In this document: positions 1 to 8,389 of the stretch, piece by piece
Layout of the letters: the number at the start of each line of letters is the position of its first letter
How positions within the stretch are numbered: the stretch's first letter is position 1
NCBI RefSeq assembly: GCF_020616555.1
Contig: NZ_CP085173.1
Span: 7,642,001-7,706,000 of the forward strand
Direction: 5' to 3'
Origin: Streptomyces longhuiensis
GTDB lineage: Bacteria > Actinomycetota > Actinomycetes > Streptomycetales > Streptomycetaceae
DNA length: 64,000 nt
Program-made: the position numbers and the translations under genes
Notes under the pieces: generated by a model
What the model was told of the DNA's origin: nothing
The model's input: only the letters and a program-made list of their open reading frames with translations
Databases searched by the model: none

Positions 1-1
1 A

Positions 2-724
2 GGCGGGCACGTTGAGGGCGCGTACGAGCTCGATGGCGTCCTCGGTGGCACGGGTCGTCCACACCTGGCTGCCGAGCAGGATCGCCGGCTTCTCGGCGTG
101 CACGAGGAGGTCGGCGAGCTTCTCGATCGCCTCGGGGTCACCGGCCGAGCGGGTCGAGGCCCGGTACTGGCCGGCCTGGGGCACGCGGGCCTTGTCCACC
201 GGCACCTTGGCGTCGAGGACATCGCGCGGGATCTCCAGGAAGGACGGGCCGGGGGCGCCGTGGTAGCACTCGCGGAACGCCATCGACACCATGTCGGCGG
301 CGCGCGCGGTGTCCGGCACCGTCGCGGCGAACTTGGTGATGGGCGTCATCATGTCGACGTGCGGCAGGTCCTGGAGCGAGCCCATCTTGTGCTGGGTGTG
401 CGCGCCCTGGCCGCCGATGAGGAGCATGGGTGACTCCGCGCGGAACGCGTTCGCGACGCCGGTGACGGCGTCGGTGGTGCCCGGGCCCGCGGTGACGACG
501 GCGCAGCCGGGCTTGCCGGTGATGCGCGCGTACCCGTCCGCCGCGTGGGCGGCGACCTGCTCGTGACGGACGTCGACGACTTCAATGCCTTCGTCGACGC
601 AGCCGTCGTAGATGTCGATGATGTGACCGCCGCACAGGGTGTAGATGACCTCCACACCTTCTGCCTTGAGCGCCTTGGCGACCAGATGACCACCGGAGAT
701 GAGTTCCTGGCTGTCGTCGGGCAT
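2..724 (-). CDS. ThDP-dependent acetolactate-synthase-like lyase (3' end outside window)
   Basis: The visible 241 residues are the N-terminal pyrimidine-binding domain of a thiamine-diphosphate enzyme of the acetolactate synthase / oxalyl-CoA decarboxylase / 2-hydroxyacyl-CoA lyase superfamily. The segment [15 protein letters not shown] carries the conserved glutamate (about residue 55) that activates the cofactor, followed by a [15 protein letters not shown] motif and a domain boundary near [11 protein letters not shown]. The ATG at 724 has an AGGAC ribosome site upstream. The C-terminal ThDP-binding half lies beyond base 1, so the subfamily cannot be fixed. It is divergent from a CoA-ligase pair and an aldehyde dehydrogenase. 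That context would suit a 2-hydroxyacyl-CoA lyase better than a biosynthetic acetolactate synthase, but this is inference. Confidence 0.85.
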   Translation of the reverse strand, partial: MPDDSQELISGGHLVAKALKAEGVEVIYTLCGGHIIDIYDGCVDEGIEVVDVRHEQVAAHAADGYARITGKPGCAVVTAGPGTTDAVTGVANAFRAESPMLLIGGQGAHTQHKMGSLQDLPHVDMMTPITKFAATVPDTARAADMVSMAFRECYHGAPGPSFLEIPRDVLDAKVPVDKARVPQAGQYRASTRSAGDPEAIEKLADLLVHAEKPAILLGSQVWTTRATEDAIELVRALNVPA

Positions 725-775
725 GGCGAAGTCCTGTCCCTTCGTAGGGGAGTCGTGCGCTGTCGCAGTACATTG

Positions 776-799
776 CATACAGTCGACGAATACTGTATG
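776..799. promoter_or_regulatory. Inverted-repeat operator in divergent promoter
   Basis: The 8-base arms CATACAGT and ACTGTATG match perfectly across an 8-base spacer. They lie between the divergent ThDP enzyme (start 724) and the SucC-like gene (start 869). The element is unusually A/T-rich for this genome and probably binds a dimeric repressor that controls both directions. No regulator gene is visible next to it in the window. Confidence 0.5.
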
Positions 800-868
800 A
801 AGCTTGTTATCCCGCATCCGGTGGGTGGTGTCCAGGGGGCGTGCGGCACTTTTACGGCAGGAGCCGAG

Positions 869-1999
869 ATGGACCTGTACGAGCACCAGGCAAGGGAACT
901 CTTCGAAGAACACGGCATCTTGGTGCCGAAAGCCGAGGTCACACAGTCACCCAAGGAGGCCCGCGAGATCGCGCGCAGGCTGGGCGGCCGCGTCGTCGTC
1001 AAGGCACAGGTGAAGACCGGGGGCCGCGGCAAGGCGGGCGGCGTGAAACTCGCCGCCGACCCGGCCGCCGCCGAACTGACGGCACGCCAGATTCTCGGCA
1101 TGGGCATCAAGGGCCACACCGTCGGCAAGGTGATGCTGGCCCAACCGGTCGACATAGAGAGCGAGTTCTACGTCTCCTACGTCCTCGACCGCGCGGCCGG
1201 ACGCTTCCTCGCCATCGCCTCCGCCGAGGGCGGCATGGACATCGAGGAGGTCGCGGCGACCCGGCCCGAGGCCGTCGCCCGCATCCCGGTCGACCCGGCC
1301 GAGGGCGTCACCACGGCGAAGGCCGCACAGATCGCCCAGGCCGCCGGCCTCCCCGACCGGACCGTCGACGTCCTGGTCCGCCTCTGGGACGTCCTCATCC
1401 GCGAGGACGCCGTACTCGTCGAGGTGAACCCCCTCGTCCGCACGAGCGGCGGCCAGATCCTCGCCCTCGACGGCAAGGTCACCCTCGACGACAACGCCCG
1501 CTTCCGCCAAGAGCGTTGGGGAACCCAGGAGGCCGCCCACGACGACGCCCTCGAAGCGGCCGCCGCGGCCAAGGGCCTCAACTACGTGAAGCTCGACGGC
1601 GAGGTCGGCATCATCGGCAACGGCGCCGGACTCGTCATGTCGACCCTCGACGTGGTCGCGGGCTGCGGCGCCCGCCCCGCCAACTTCCTCGACATCGGCG
1701 GCGGCGCCTCCGCGCAGATCATGGCCGACGGCCTCTCCGTCATCCTCTCCGACCCGGCGGTGAAGTCCGTCTTCGTGAACGTCTTCGGCGGCATCACCGC
1801 CTGCGACGCCGTCGCCGACGGCATCGTCCAGGCCCTGGAGTCCGTCCGGCTGACCAAACCGCTCGTCGTCCGCCTCGACGGGAACAGCGCCGTGGAGGGC
1901 CGCGCCATCCTCGACGGCCGCGCCCACCCCCTCGTCGAACAGGCCACCACCATGGACGGCGCCGCGCGCCGGGCCGCCGAACTCGCCCACGCGCACTGA
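869..1999 (+). CDS. sucC: ADP-forming succinate-CoA ligase beta-like subunit (paralogue)
   Basis: This is a 376-residue ATP-grasp subunit of a CoA ligase. It begins [16 protein letters not shown], the classic SucC start, and carries [18 protein letters not shown] for nucleotide binding, EVNPLV in the ATP-grasp core and the C-terminal [18 protein letters not shown] ligase domain. It partners the SucD-like protein encoded next. Length is close to the usual 385-395 residues. The ATG at 869 was chosen over the longer open frame because it follows a GGCAGGAGCC ribosome site and aligns with the family start. Position beside a ThDP lyase and an aldehyde dehydrogenase suggests a catabolic paralogue that activates a substrate other than succinate, not the TCA-cycle enzyme. 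Confidence 0.9.
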   Translation: MDLYEHQARELFEEHGILVPKAEVTQSPKEAREIARRLGGRVVVKAQVKTGGRGKAGGVKLAADPAAAELTARQILGMGIKGHTVGKVMLAQPVDIESEFYVSYVLDRAAGRFLAIASAEGGMDIEEVAATRPEAVARIPVDPAEGVTTAKAAQIAQAAGLPDRTVDVLVRLWDVLIREDAVLVEVNPLVRTSGGQILALDGKVTLDDNARFRQERWGTQEAAHDDALEAAAAAKGLNYVKLDGEVGIIGNGAGLVMSTLDVVAGCGARPANFLDIGGGASAQIMADGLSVILSDPAVKSVFVNVFGGITACDAVADGIVQALESVRLTKPLVVRLDGNSAVEGRAILDGRAHPLVEQATTMDGAARRAAELAHAH

Positions 2000-2005
2000 G
2001 GAGCC

Positions 2006-2069
2006 GGGACATGGCCATCCACCTGACCAAGGAGAGCGGGACATGGCGATCTATCTGACCAAGGAGAGC
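2006..2069 (+). repeat. 32-bp tandem duplication of the sucD start region
   Basis: Two adjacent 32-base copies (2006-2037 and 2038-2069) match at 29 of 32 positions. Each contains a start codon (2011 and 2043) and the same first nine codons. The first ATG opens a 15-codon [18 protein letters not shown], that stops at 2058, inside sucD. The second ATG is the true sucD start. Both have a GGAG ribosome site, and the one for sucD lies inside copy 1. Confidence 0.9.
2011..2058 (+). CDS. 15-codon upstream ORF overlapping sucD start
   Basis: This short frame runs from ATG 2011 to TGA 2058 and encodes [15 protein letters not shown]. Its first nine residues copy the SucD N-terminus with one change (H for Y). 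It has a GGAG site at 2000-2003 and ends 14 bases inside sucD, so translating ribosomes could couple to or compete with sucD initiation. It may instead be a silent by-product of the 32-base duplication. Real expression is uncertain. Confidence 0.35.
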   Translation: MAIHLTKESGTWRSI

Positions 2070-2951
2070 AAGGTCCTCGTCCAGGGCATGACCGGCGCCG
2101 AGGGCATGAAGCACACCCGGCGCATGCTCGCCGCCGGCACGAACGTCGTCGGCGGCGTCAACCCGCGCAAGGCCGGCCGCAGCGTCGACTTCGACGTCCC
2201 CCAGAGTCTTAAGGACCTGGGAGGTGCCCCCAGCGTCCCCGTCTTCGGCTCGGTGGCCGAGGGCATCGCGGCCACCGGCGCCGACGTCACCGTCGTCTTC
2301 GTACCGCCCGTCTTCGCCAAGGCCGCCGTCACGGAGGCCGCCGACGCGGGCATCCCCCTCGCCGTCGTCATCACCGAGGGCATCCCCGTCCACGACGCGG
2401 TGACCTTCCACGCGTACGCCGCCGCGAAGGGCACCCGCATCATCGGCCCCAACTGCCCCGGCCTGATCACCCCCGGCCAGTCCAATGCCGGCATCATCCC
2501 CGCCGACATCACCAAGGCGGGCCGCATCGGCCTCGTCTCCAAGTCCGGCACCCTCACCTACCAGCTCATGTACGAACTGCGTGACATCGGCTTCTCCACC
2601 TGCGTCGGCATCGGCGGCGACCCCGTCATCGGCACGACACACATCGACTGCCTCGCCGCGTTCCAGGACGACCCGGACACCGACCTGATCGTCCTCATCG
2701 GGGAGATCGGCGGCGACGCGGAGGAACGCGCCGCGGCCTACGTACGCGACCACGTCACCAAGCCCGTCGTCGCCTACATCGCCGGGTTCACCGCCCCCGA
2801 GGGCAAGACCATGGGGCACGCGGGCGCGATCGTCTCGGGCTCCTCCGGCACGGCGCAGGCCAAGAAGGAGGCCCTGGAAGCGGCCGGGGTCCGTGTCGGC
2901 TCCACCCCGACGGAGACGGCCCGACTGGTCCTCGACCGCTTGGCGCAGTAA
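2043..2951 (+). CDS. sucD: Succinate-CoA ligase alpha-like subunit (paralogue)
   Basis: This 302-residue CoA-binding and phosphohistidine subunit contains the Rossmann segment [13 protein letters not shown] near residue 12, the [10 protein letters not shown] motif, KSGTLTYQ, and [13 protein letters not shown] with the phospho-accepting His near residue 258. It forms the ligase with the upstream SucC-like protein and is in the same operon (43 bases apart). Residues about 53-62 ([10 protein letters not shown]) form an insertion relative to the usual short link before PVFGSV. The DNA there forms an imperfect hairpin and uses codons such as AGT and CTT that are rare elsewhere in the gene. The start region is tandemly duplicated (2006-2069). 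Confidence 0.9.
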   Translation: MAIYLTKESKVLVQGMTGAEGMKHTRRMLAAGTNVVGGVNPRKAGRSVDFDVPQSLKDLGGAPSVPVFGSVAEGIAATGADVTVVFVPPVFAKAAVTEAADAGIPLAVVITEGIPVHDAVTFHAYAAAKGTRIIGPNCPGLITPGQSNAGIIPADITKAGRIGLVSKSGTLTYQLMYELRDIGFSTCVGIGGDPVIGTTHIDCLAAFQDDPDTDLIVLIGEIGGDAEERAAAYVRDHVTKPVVAYIAGFTAPEGKTMGHAGAIVSGSSGTAQAKKEALEAAGVRVGSTPTETARLVLDRLAQ

Positions 2952-2963
2952 CGCCGTACAGCG

Positions 2964-3002
2964 GGAGTGGGGAGGGAGCCCACCGGGAAACCTCCCCACT
3001 CC
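2964..3002 (+). terminator. Intergenic hairpin between sucD and the aldehyde dehydrogenase
   Basis: Perfect 12-base arms GGAGTGGGGAGG and CCTCCCCACTCC enclose a 15-base loop. There is no T-tract, which is normal for Streptomyces terminators. It could terminate or attenuate transcription into the aldehyde dehydrogenase gene 60 bases downstream. Confidence 0.6.
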
Positions 3003-3061
3003 ACCGCACACCAGCCATGCACCCCCCGCCCCGACTGTGCACCGTGAGCGGAGAACCCGAA

Positions 3062-4666
3062 ATGGCAGACAACCCGAGCAATCTCACGCACCACACCCCC
3101 GGCGCCGACGTCACCGGCCCGGACACCCCCGTGGCGACCACCCTCAAGGCCGGCACCTCCTGGCACGACGCCTGGCAGCGCTGCCTCGCCGTCGCCCCCG
3201 AGGCGTTCCGCGACGACCGCGTACTCAACCTGTGGAACGGCACCTGGCAGGCCGACGGCCGCGCCCTGCCCGCCAGTACCCCCATCGACGGCAGCCCCAT
3301 CGCCGGACCGCCCCGCCTCGACGCCGCCACCGCCCACCGGGCGGTGCGCGCCTCCCTCGACCAGCACCGCGCCTGGCGGCACATCCCGCTCGACGAGCGC
3401 CGCGCCCGCGTCGGCGCCACCCTCGACGCCCTCACCCAGCACCGCGAACTCCTCGCGCTCCTCCTCGTCTGGGAGATCGGCAAGCCCTGGCGCCTCGCCC
3501 AGGCCGACGTCGACCGCGCCATCGACGGGGTGCGCTGGTACGTCGACGGCATCGAGCCCATGGTCGAGGGCCGTGCCCCGCTCGACGGCCCCGTCTCGAA
3601 CATCGCCAGCTGGAACTACCCGATGAGCGTCCTCGTGCACGCGGTCCTGGTCCAGGCACTCGCCGGCAACGCGGTCATCGCCAAGACCCCCACCGACGGT
3701 GGCGTCGCCTGCCTCACCCTGGCCTGCGCGCTCGCCGCCCGCGAGGGCATCCCCGTCACCCTCGTCAGCGGCAGCGGAGGCGAACTCTCCGAGGCGCTGG
3801 TGCGGGCCCCCGAGATCGGCTGCGTCTCGTTCGTCGGCGGCCGCGACACCGGCGCCGCCGTCGCCACGGCCGTCGCCGACCTCGGCAAGCGCCACATCCT
3901 CGAACAGGAGGGCCTCAACACCTGGGGCATCTGGAACTACTCCGACTGGGACAAGCTCGCGGCCGTGATCCCCAAGCTCTTCGACTACGGAAAGCAGCGC
4001 TGCACCGCCTACCCGCGCTTCGTCGTCCAGCGCAGCCTCTTCGACGACTTCCTCGCCGCCTACCTCCCGGCCGTACGCACGCTGCGCATCGGCCACCCCC
4101 TGGCAGTGGCGAACCCCCAGGACCCCTACCCGCAGCTCGACTTCGGCCCGCTCGTCAACGCGGCCAAGGCGAAGGAGCTCGCCGACCAGGTCGCGGAAGC
4201 CATCGACCGCGGTGCCGTGCCACTGCACCGGGGCGCCCCGGACCCCGCCCGCTTCCTGCCCGGCCAGGACACGAGCGCGTACGTCCACCCGGTCACGCTC
4301 CTGAGCCCACCCCGCTCCTCGCCCCTCCACCACGCCGAACCGTTCGGCCCCGTCGACACGATCGTCCTGGTCGACACCGAGGCGGAGCTGCTCGCCGCGA
4401 TGAACGCCTCCAACGGCGCGCTGGTCGCCACCCTCTCCACGGACGACGACGCGACGTACGACCGCCTCGCCCCACAGATCCGCGCCTTCAAGACGGGCCG
4501 CGGCAAGCCGCGCTCGCGCGGCGACCGGGACGAGCTGTTCGGGGGCTTCGGAGCGTCGTGGCGCGGAGCGTTCGTCGGCGGCGAGCTGCTGGTGCGGGCG
4601 GTGACCAAGGGCCCGGAGGGAGAACGCCTGCCGGGGAACTTCCCGGACCACCATCTGATGCCGTAG
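3062..4666 (+). CDS. NAD(P)-dependent aldehyde dehydrogenase family protein
   Basis: This 534-residue ALDH-fold enzyme should oxidise an aldehyde to an acid, or to an acyl-CoA if it is of the CoA-acylating type. The cofactor-binding stretch is PVSNIASWNYPMSVLVHAV. The catalytic Cys is in YGKQRCTAYP (about residue 314) and a Glu lies in HILEQEG about 30 residues earlier, where the family general base sits. ATG 3062 has GGAG eight bases upstream; an in-frame ATG at 3017 is weaker. It follows the SucCD-like ligase. An aldehyde produced by the divergent ThDP lyase would be a logical substrate, but that is inferred from context only. Confidence 0.85.
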   Translation: MADNPSNLTHHTPGADVTGPDTPVATTLKAGTSWHDAWQRCLAVAPEAFRDDRVLNLWNGTWQADGRALPASTPIDGSPIAGPPRLDAATAHRAVRASLDQHRAWRHIPLDERRARVGATLDALTQHRELLALLLVWEIGKPWRLAQADVDRAIDGVRWYVDGIEPMVEGRAPLDGPVSNIASWNYPMSVLVHAVLVQALAGNAVIAKTPTDGGVACLTLACALAAREGIPVTLVSGSGGELSEALVRAPEIGCVSFVGGRDTGAAVATAVADLGKRHILEQEGLNTWGIWNYSDWDKLAAVIPKLFDYGKQRCTAYPRFVVQRSLFDDFLAAYLPAVRTLRIGHPLAVANPQDPYPQLDFGPLVNAAKAKELADQVAEAIDRGAVPLHRGAPDPARFLPGQDTSAYVHPVTLLSPPRSSPLHHAEPFGPVDTIVLVDTEAELLAAMNASNGALVATLSTDDDATYDRLAPQIRAFKTGRGKPRSRGDRDELFGGFGASWRGAFVGGELLVRAVTKGPEGERLPGNFPDHHLMP

Positions 4667-4682
4667 GCGACCCGGCATCACC

Positions 4683-4721
4683 GAGCGGCACACCTCCGTG
4701 ACAGCGGGTGGTGTGCCGCTC
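4683..4721 (+). terminator. Terminator after aldehyde dehydrogenase
   Basis: The arms GAGCGGCACACC and GGTGTGCCGCTC (12 perfect pairs) begin 16 bases after the stop codon. The downstream side continues into two copies of GCTCACGTGTG, 12 bases apart (4718 and 4730). Confidence 0.75.
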
Positions 4722-4837
4722 ACGTGTGCGCTCACGTGTGTGCCCACGACAGATACGCAGGTGAAAGGCACTCCGAAAGCTTGGTATTGTTGTCCATGTC
4801 GCCGCGGGGAACACCCCGGCCTGGCGACAGACACCTT

Positions 4838-4922
4838 GTCCGGGTGGCGGAATGGCAGACGCGCTAGCTTGAGGTGCTAGTGCCCTTTATCGGGCGTGGG
4901 GGTTCAAGTCCCCCCTCGGACA
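4838..4922 (+). tRNA. tRNA-Leu (anticodon GAG)
   Basis: This is an 85-base class II tRNA. The acceptor arm GTCCGGG pairs with CTCGGAC (one G-T pair). The anticodon stem CTAGC/GCTAG encloses loop TTGAGGT, giving anticodon GAG, which reads CUC and CUU. A long variable arm follows, and the T-arm GGGGG-TTCAAGT-CCCCC is intact. The CCA end is not encoded. Confidence 0.95.
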
Positions 4923-4941
4923 CGAGAAGTAATATCGCAAG

Positions 4942-4976
4942 CGAGGGCCCCGACCAGACGGTCGGGGCCCTCGTTT
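4942..4976 (+). terminator. Intrinsic terminator after tRNA-Leu
   Basis: The arms CGAGGGCCCCGACC and GGTCGGGGCCCTCG pair perfectly around loop AGAC and are followed by TTT. They sit 19 bases after the tRNA and probably also end transcription of the converging L,D-transpeptidase gene. Confidence 0.85.
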
Positions 4977-5004
4977 GTGCGGATGCGAGCGGAGTGACGC
5001 CGCG

Positions 5005-6246
5005 TCAGCCGGTCGCGCCTCCCGCGACCCACTCGCTCCACGGCATGTTCCAGTCGCTGAGGCCGTTGCCCGGGGCCAGCTTGGTGTGGTCCGTGGAGTT
5101 CTTGATGATCACGACGTCGCCGGTCATCGAGTGGTCGAAGAACCATGCGGCCGGCTGCGTGCCGTCGTCGCCGGCCCTGGCGTCCTTCAGGCCCACGCAC
5201 CCGTGGCTGGTGTTGACCTTGCCGAAGACCGAGTCGGCACCCCAGTAGTTGCCGTGGATGAACGTGCCCGAGTCGGTCAGGCGCATGGCGTGCGGTACGG
5301 CCTCGATGTCGTACGAGGGCTTGCCGTCCTTCTCCGTGAGGCCGACGCTCGCACCGTTCATGTGGATCTGCCGGTACTTCTCGGAGATGACCATCCGGCC
5401 GTTGTACGTCGGGTGCTCATCGCTGCCGGACGAGATCGGGATCGTCTTGATCGTCTTGCCGTCCTGTACAACGGTCATCTGCTTCGTTTTGGCGTCGACC
5501 GTGCTGACCTGGCTCCGGCCGACCTTGAACGTGACCGTCTTCTGGATGCCGTGGTCGGTGAGCTTGACGGTGACGGTGGAGCCAGCCTTCCAGTAATTCT
5601 GGGGGCGGAAGTCCAGGCGGCCGTCGTTGAGCCAGTGACCGGCGACGCGCTGGCCGCTGCTGGAGCTCACCTGGATCTTCGACGCCATGGCGGCCTTGTC
5701 GCTGATCGCCCTGTCGAAGGTGACCGTCACCGGCATGCCCACACCGACGGTCGAGCCGTCCTCGGGGGAGACGTGCCCGATGAAGTCGCCCGCCGGGGAG
5801 ACCGTGGTGATCGAGGCGTTCTCGGTGGCGGAGCGGCCCTTGGCGTCCGCGGCCTCCGCGGCGATCTGATACCTGGTGGCTCGCTCCAGCGGCTTGTCCG
5901 GCTGCCAGGACGTGCCGTCCGCGGCCAGGGTGCCCGGAATCTCGGTACCGGTCGCGACGGCGGCCATGGTCACCTTGGTGAGCTTGCCGTTGCTGACGGT
6001 GACCTTGACGGGTTCGTCGATCCCGACCTGGTGGGCACCTTGCCCGGGCGTGATCCTTATTCGGGCGTCGGAAGCGTCCTGCGCGCCGGCCTGCTGTCCC
6101 CCCGCCTGCGAGTGAGGGTGATCACCATGGCCGTTTCCTCCGGTGGCGGCCTGGCTCGTCCCGCCGAGGGCCGTGAGTGCGAGTACGCCGCCGAGCACGC
6201 CGGCTGTAGCCGTCAGAGCGGTGGTCCGCTTACGTACCGTGATCAA
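5005..6246 (-). CDS. Secreted L,D-transpeptidase with Ig-like domains
   Basis: The product should make 3-3 cross-links in peptidoglycan outside the membrane. The N-terminus MITVRKRTTALTATAG plus a hydrophobic run ending GGTSQA is a Sec signal. Ig-like repeats follow (around ITPGQGAHQVGIDEPVKV and VSPEDGSTVGVGMPVTV). The C-terminal YkuD domain shows HGNYWG and the active-site SHGCVGL (Cys near residue 349). I prefer the TTG start at 6246, which has a GGGAG site and puts the signal peptide first (413 residues). An in-frame start at 6330 would add 28 residues that do not resemble a signal sequence. No lipobox Cys is present. Confidence 0.88.
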   Translation of the reverse strand: MITVRKRTTALTATAGVLGGVLALTALGGTSQAATGGNGHGDHPHSQAGGQQAGAQDASDARIRITPGQGAHQVGIDEPVKVTVSNGKLTKVTMAAVATGTEIPGTLAADGTSWQPDKPLERATRYQIAAEAADAKGRSATENASITTVSPAGDFIGHVSPEDGSTVGVGMPVTVTFDRAISDKAAMASKIQVSSSSGQRVAGHWLNDGRLDFRPQNYWKAGSTVTVKLTDHGIQKTVTFKVGRSQVSTVDAKTKQMTVVQDGKTIKTIPISSGSDEHPTYNGRMVISEKYRQIHMNGASVGLTEKDGKPSYDIEAVPHAMRLTDSGTFIHGNYWGADSVFGKVNTSHGCVGLKDARAGDDGTQPAAWFFDHSMTGDVVIIKNSTDHTKLAPGNGLSDWNMPWSEWVAGGATG

Positions 6247-6622
6247 ACCGTCTCCCGTCCACTGGTCGTCGAATGCCTGGGGCCGGTCGCCAGTGGAGAG
6301 CGACCAGCCCCGAGTGAACCATTTATGCATTCATTCGACCGAAAATGGGCAAATTGTGGCGAATGCAACGCATCGTGCCGGGCACGTTCTCCGGCAGGGA
6401 CGAGGACAGGGGGCAGGGGCAGGGCACTCAGCCTCCGCGGGACCCGACGTTGAAGTCCCGCTGCGTCGGCGAGAACGGGATGTTCTTGACCCGCCCGTCC
6501 GACAGGACGGTGATCGCCGGGTAGGCAGCGCGCTGAGCACTACGCGTGATCGGATACGCTGCGGCGCGATGTATGACGTGTACACCGCTGGTGTGTGAGC
6601 CCCCTGAAGAGGAGAACTGTCC
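6247..6622. other. Intergenic region, 376 bases, with a possible gene remnant
   Basis: This gap separates the divergent L,D-transpeptidase and lipoprotein genes and should hold both promoters. Its lowest-G+C part is about 6310-6375, next to the transpeptidase start. On the minus strand the last 34 codons of one frame (6428-6532) look coding and are listed separately. I see no RNA gene or clear terminator. Confidence 0.5.
6428..6532 (-). pseudogene. Possible C-terminal remnant of a lost gene
   Basis: A minus-strand frame ending at a TGA at 6428 reads AAYPAITVLSDGRVKNIPF and then SPTQRDFNVGSRGG. More than 90% of its third positions are G or C, as in real genes here. Upstream of about 6533 the bias disappears and no start codon is in frame. 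It may be the 3' stump of a deleted gene. I do not recognise the family, and chance cannot be excluded in DNA this rich in G+C. Confidence 0.25.
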
Positions 6623-7153
6623 GTGAAGCAGCGCCCGGTACTCGCCGGCCTGACATTGATGCTCGTGGCCGTTCTCAGTGCGTGCGGCGGTGGTGCGGAC
6701 AAGGGTGACGCCCACGGTGGCGGCAAGGGTGGCGGCATGGGCGGCGGTGCGTACTCCAAGCCGCACTCCGATCAGGTGCGCGGGCTCTACGACGCCGTGC
6801 GGCATCTTCCGCGCAAGACCGTCAAGGGCACCCGTGCGCACATGGTCAAGGAGTGTGATCCGGCCACCCGGAAGGTCAAGCACACTTCGCGCAGCGGCAG
6901 TGGCAAGCGTAAGAGGACCCGTACCTGGTACACCACCGAGCGCTACGAGCAGTGCCACAAGGTCCGCAAGGGCAGTGAGACGTACACGCGCGTCGTGCGG
7001 ACGGAGCGGTGGTGTGTGCGGCTCGACGACGTGAACGGGAAGGCCAAAAAGGACGACCTCTGGTTCCGGGTCAGCCCCGCCACCTACAGCGAGGTCCACG
7101 GCAAGGACGAGCACGCGCGCGTGAAGTTCGAGCCGCGTGCGCGCGGCTGCTGA
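6623..7153 (+). CDS. Small secreted lipoprotein, unknown function
   Basis: The 176-residue product begins with GTG at 6623, preceded by GAAGAGGAG. Its signal peptide ends in the lipobox LSAC, so it should be lipid-anchored outside the membrane. A Gly-rich, Lys-containing linker follows (GGGKGGGMGGG). The rest is basic and has conserved-looking Cys, Trp and Tyr residues (VKECDPATRKVKHTSRSGSG, TWYTTERYEQCH, RWCVRLDD, final GC). I do not recognise a named domain. It converges on the P450 gene with an 18-base gap. Confidence 0.8.
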   Translation: MKQRPVLAGLTLMLVAVLSACGGGADKGDAHGGGKGGGMGGGAYSKPHSDQVRGLYDAVRHLPRKTVKGTRAHMVKECDPATRKVKHTSRSGSGKRKRTRTWYTTERYEQCHKVRKGSETYTRVVRTERWCVRLDDVNGKAKKDDLWFRVSPATYSEVHGKDEHARVKFEPRARGC

Positions 7154-7171
7154 GCGGGCGGGCTCGCCGGT

Positions 7172-8389
7172 TCACCAGGTGACGGGCAGCGCCTTCAGCC
7201 CGTAGACGATGTTCTCCGTGTGGTAGGTGAGGGTCGACTCCGGAACCGCCAGGCGTAGGTTCGGCAGGCGGCGTAGCAGGGTGGTCAGGATGATCTGGAG
7301 TTCCACCCTGGCCAGCGTCTGGCCCAGGCACTGGTGGACGCCGAAGCCGAACGCCAGGTGGCGGCGGGCGTCGGGTCGGGTCGGGTCGAGTCCGGGTGCG
7401 GTGCGGCCGAAGACGTCCTCGTCACGGTTGGCCGACGACAGCATGCAGATCACGCCCTCGCCCGCCGCGATCGTGACCCCGCCCACCTTCACCTCCTCCT
7501 TCGCCGCGCGCGCCAGGCCGAGGTGGATGATCGTCAGGCTCCGCAGCAACTCCTCGACGGCCATGGGCATCAGGCCGGGGTCGTCGCGGAGCCGTCCCGC
7601 GAGCGCGGGGTTCCTGAGCAGGGCCAGTACGCACATCGCCGACATGCAGGCCGTGGACTCGTGGCCCGTGACCAGGAGCATGAAACCGAGTGAGGCGACC
7701 TGCTCGGGGGTGAGGTCGTCGCGCACGGCCAGCCTGCTCAGGATGTCGTCGCCGGGCTCCCGCGCCTTCCGCGTGGCCAGCCCGGCGAGATGGCCCATCA
7801 AGCCGCGGTGCGCCCTCGCGACCTCCGCCTCGGTCGCGGTGTTGTCGAGCAGCGTGCGGCTGAGCGACTGGAACAGGTCGTGGTCCTCGTACGGGACCCC
7901 CAGCATCAAGCAGATCACGAGGGACGGGACCGGGAGGGCGAAGTCCCTTACGAGGTCTGCTGGTTGGTCCCTTGCGGTTGCCGTGTCGAGAGTGTCGATC
8001 GCCTCGTCCACGATCCGCTGGATCCCCGGGCGCAGCTCCTCCACCCGTCTCACCAGGAAGTCCCTGGTGACCATGCGGCGCAGCCTCGCGTGTTCCGGGT
8101 CGTCCAGGCGGATGAAACTCGGGCGATCCGTGGCCAGTTGGCGCTGGGCGGGGGAGAGGAACGGGAATCCGGGTGTACGGGCGTCGGCGCTGAAGCGGGC
8201 GTCGGCGAGCACCGAACGCACCTCCTGGTAGCCCGAGATCAGCCAGCACGGTGAGCCGTCCGGCAGAACGGCGCGCGTGACCGGGCCCCCGCGCGCCGCC
8301 TCCGCGTAGGCGGGCGGCGGGGTGAACGGACATTCCCCGTAGGGGGCGGGTAGGCGGAGAGGCGCGAGCTGGGGGAGCACGACGGTCAT
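7172..8389 (-). CDS. Cytochrome P450, last gene of the KAS/ACP operon
   Basis: This 405-residue heme monooxygenase is of the bacterial soluble type, which needs separate ferredoxin and reductase. It shows the I-helix motif TGHEST (about residue 240), the ExxR helix in EELLR, and the heme loop FGFGVHQCLG with the Cys ligand near residue 354. ATG 8389 overlaps the stop of the preceding carboxymuconolactone-decarboxylase-like gene (ATGA), so the two are translationally coupled. Final position in a six-gene operon with ketosynthases and an ACP suggests it hydroxylates or otherwise oxidises the acyl product or an ACP-bound intermediate. No ferredoxin gene is nearby. Confidence 0.92.
   Translation of the reverse strand: MTVVLPQLAPLRLPAPYGECPFTPPPAYAEAARGGPVTRAVLPDGSPCWLISGYQEVRSVLADARFSADARTPGFPFLSPAQRQLATDRPSFIRLDDPEHARLRRMVTRDFLVRRVEELRPGIQRIVDEAIDTLDTATARDQPADLVRDFALPVPSLVICLMLGVPYEDHDLFQSLSRTLLDNTATEAEVARAHRGLMGHLAGLATRKAREPGDDILSRLAVRDDLTPEQVASLGFMLLVTGHESTACMSAMCVLALLRNPALAGRLRDDPGLMPMAVEELLRSLTIIHLGLARAAKEEVKVGGVTIAAGEGVICMLSSANRDEDVFGRTAPGLDPTRPDARRHLAFGFGVHQCLGQTLARVELQIILTTLLRRLPNLRLAVPESTLTYHTENIVYGLKALPVTW

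Noticed and set aside
869..2951. The TCA-cycle succinyl-CoA synthetase
   Set aside because: The neighbours are a ThDP lyase and an aldehyde dehydrogenase under a divergent, apparently repressed promoter, which fits a catabolic paralogue better than a housekeeping locus.
2774..4834. A 686-codon open frame on the minus strand opposite the aldehyde dehydrogenase, and similar long frames opposite other genes (for example 55529-58456 minus)
   Set aside because: In DNA this rich in G+C, antisense frames stay open by chance. Their codon bias and residue composition (Gly/Arg/Glu/Val-rich) are wrong, and the opposite strand has clear families.
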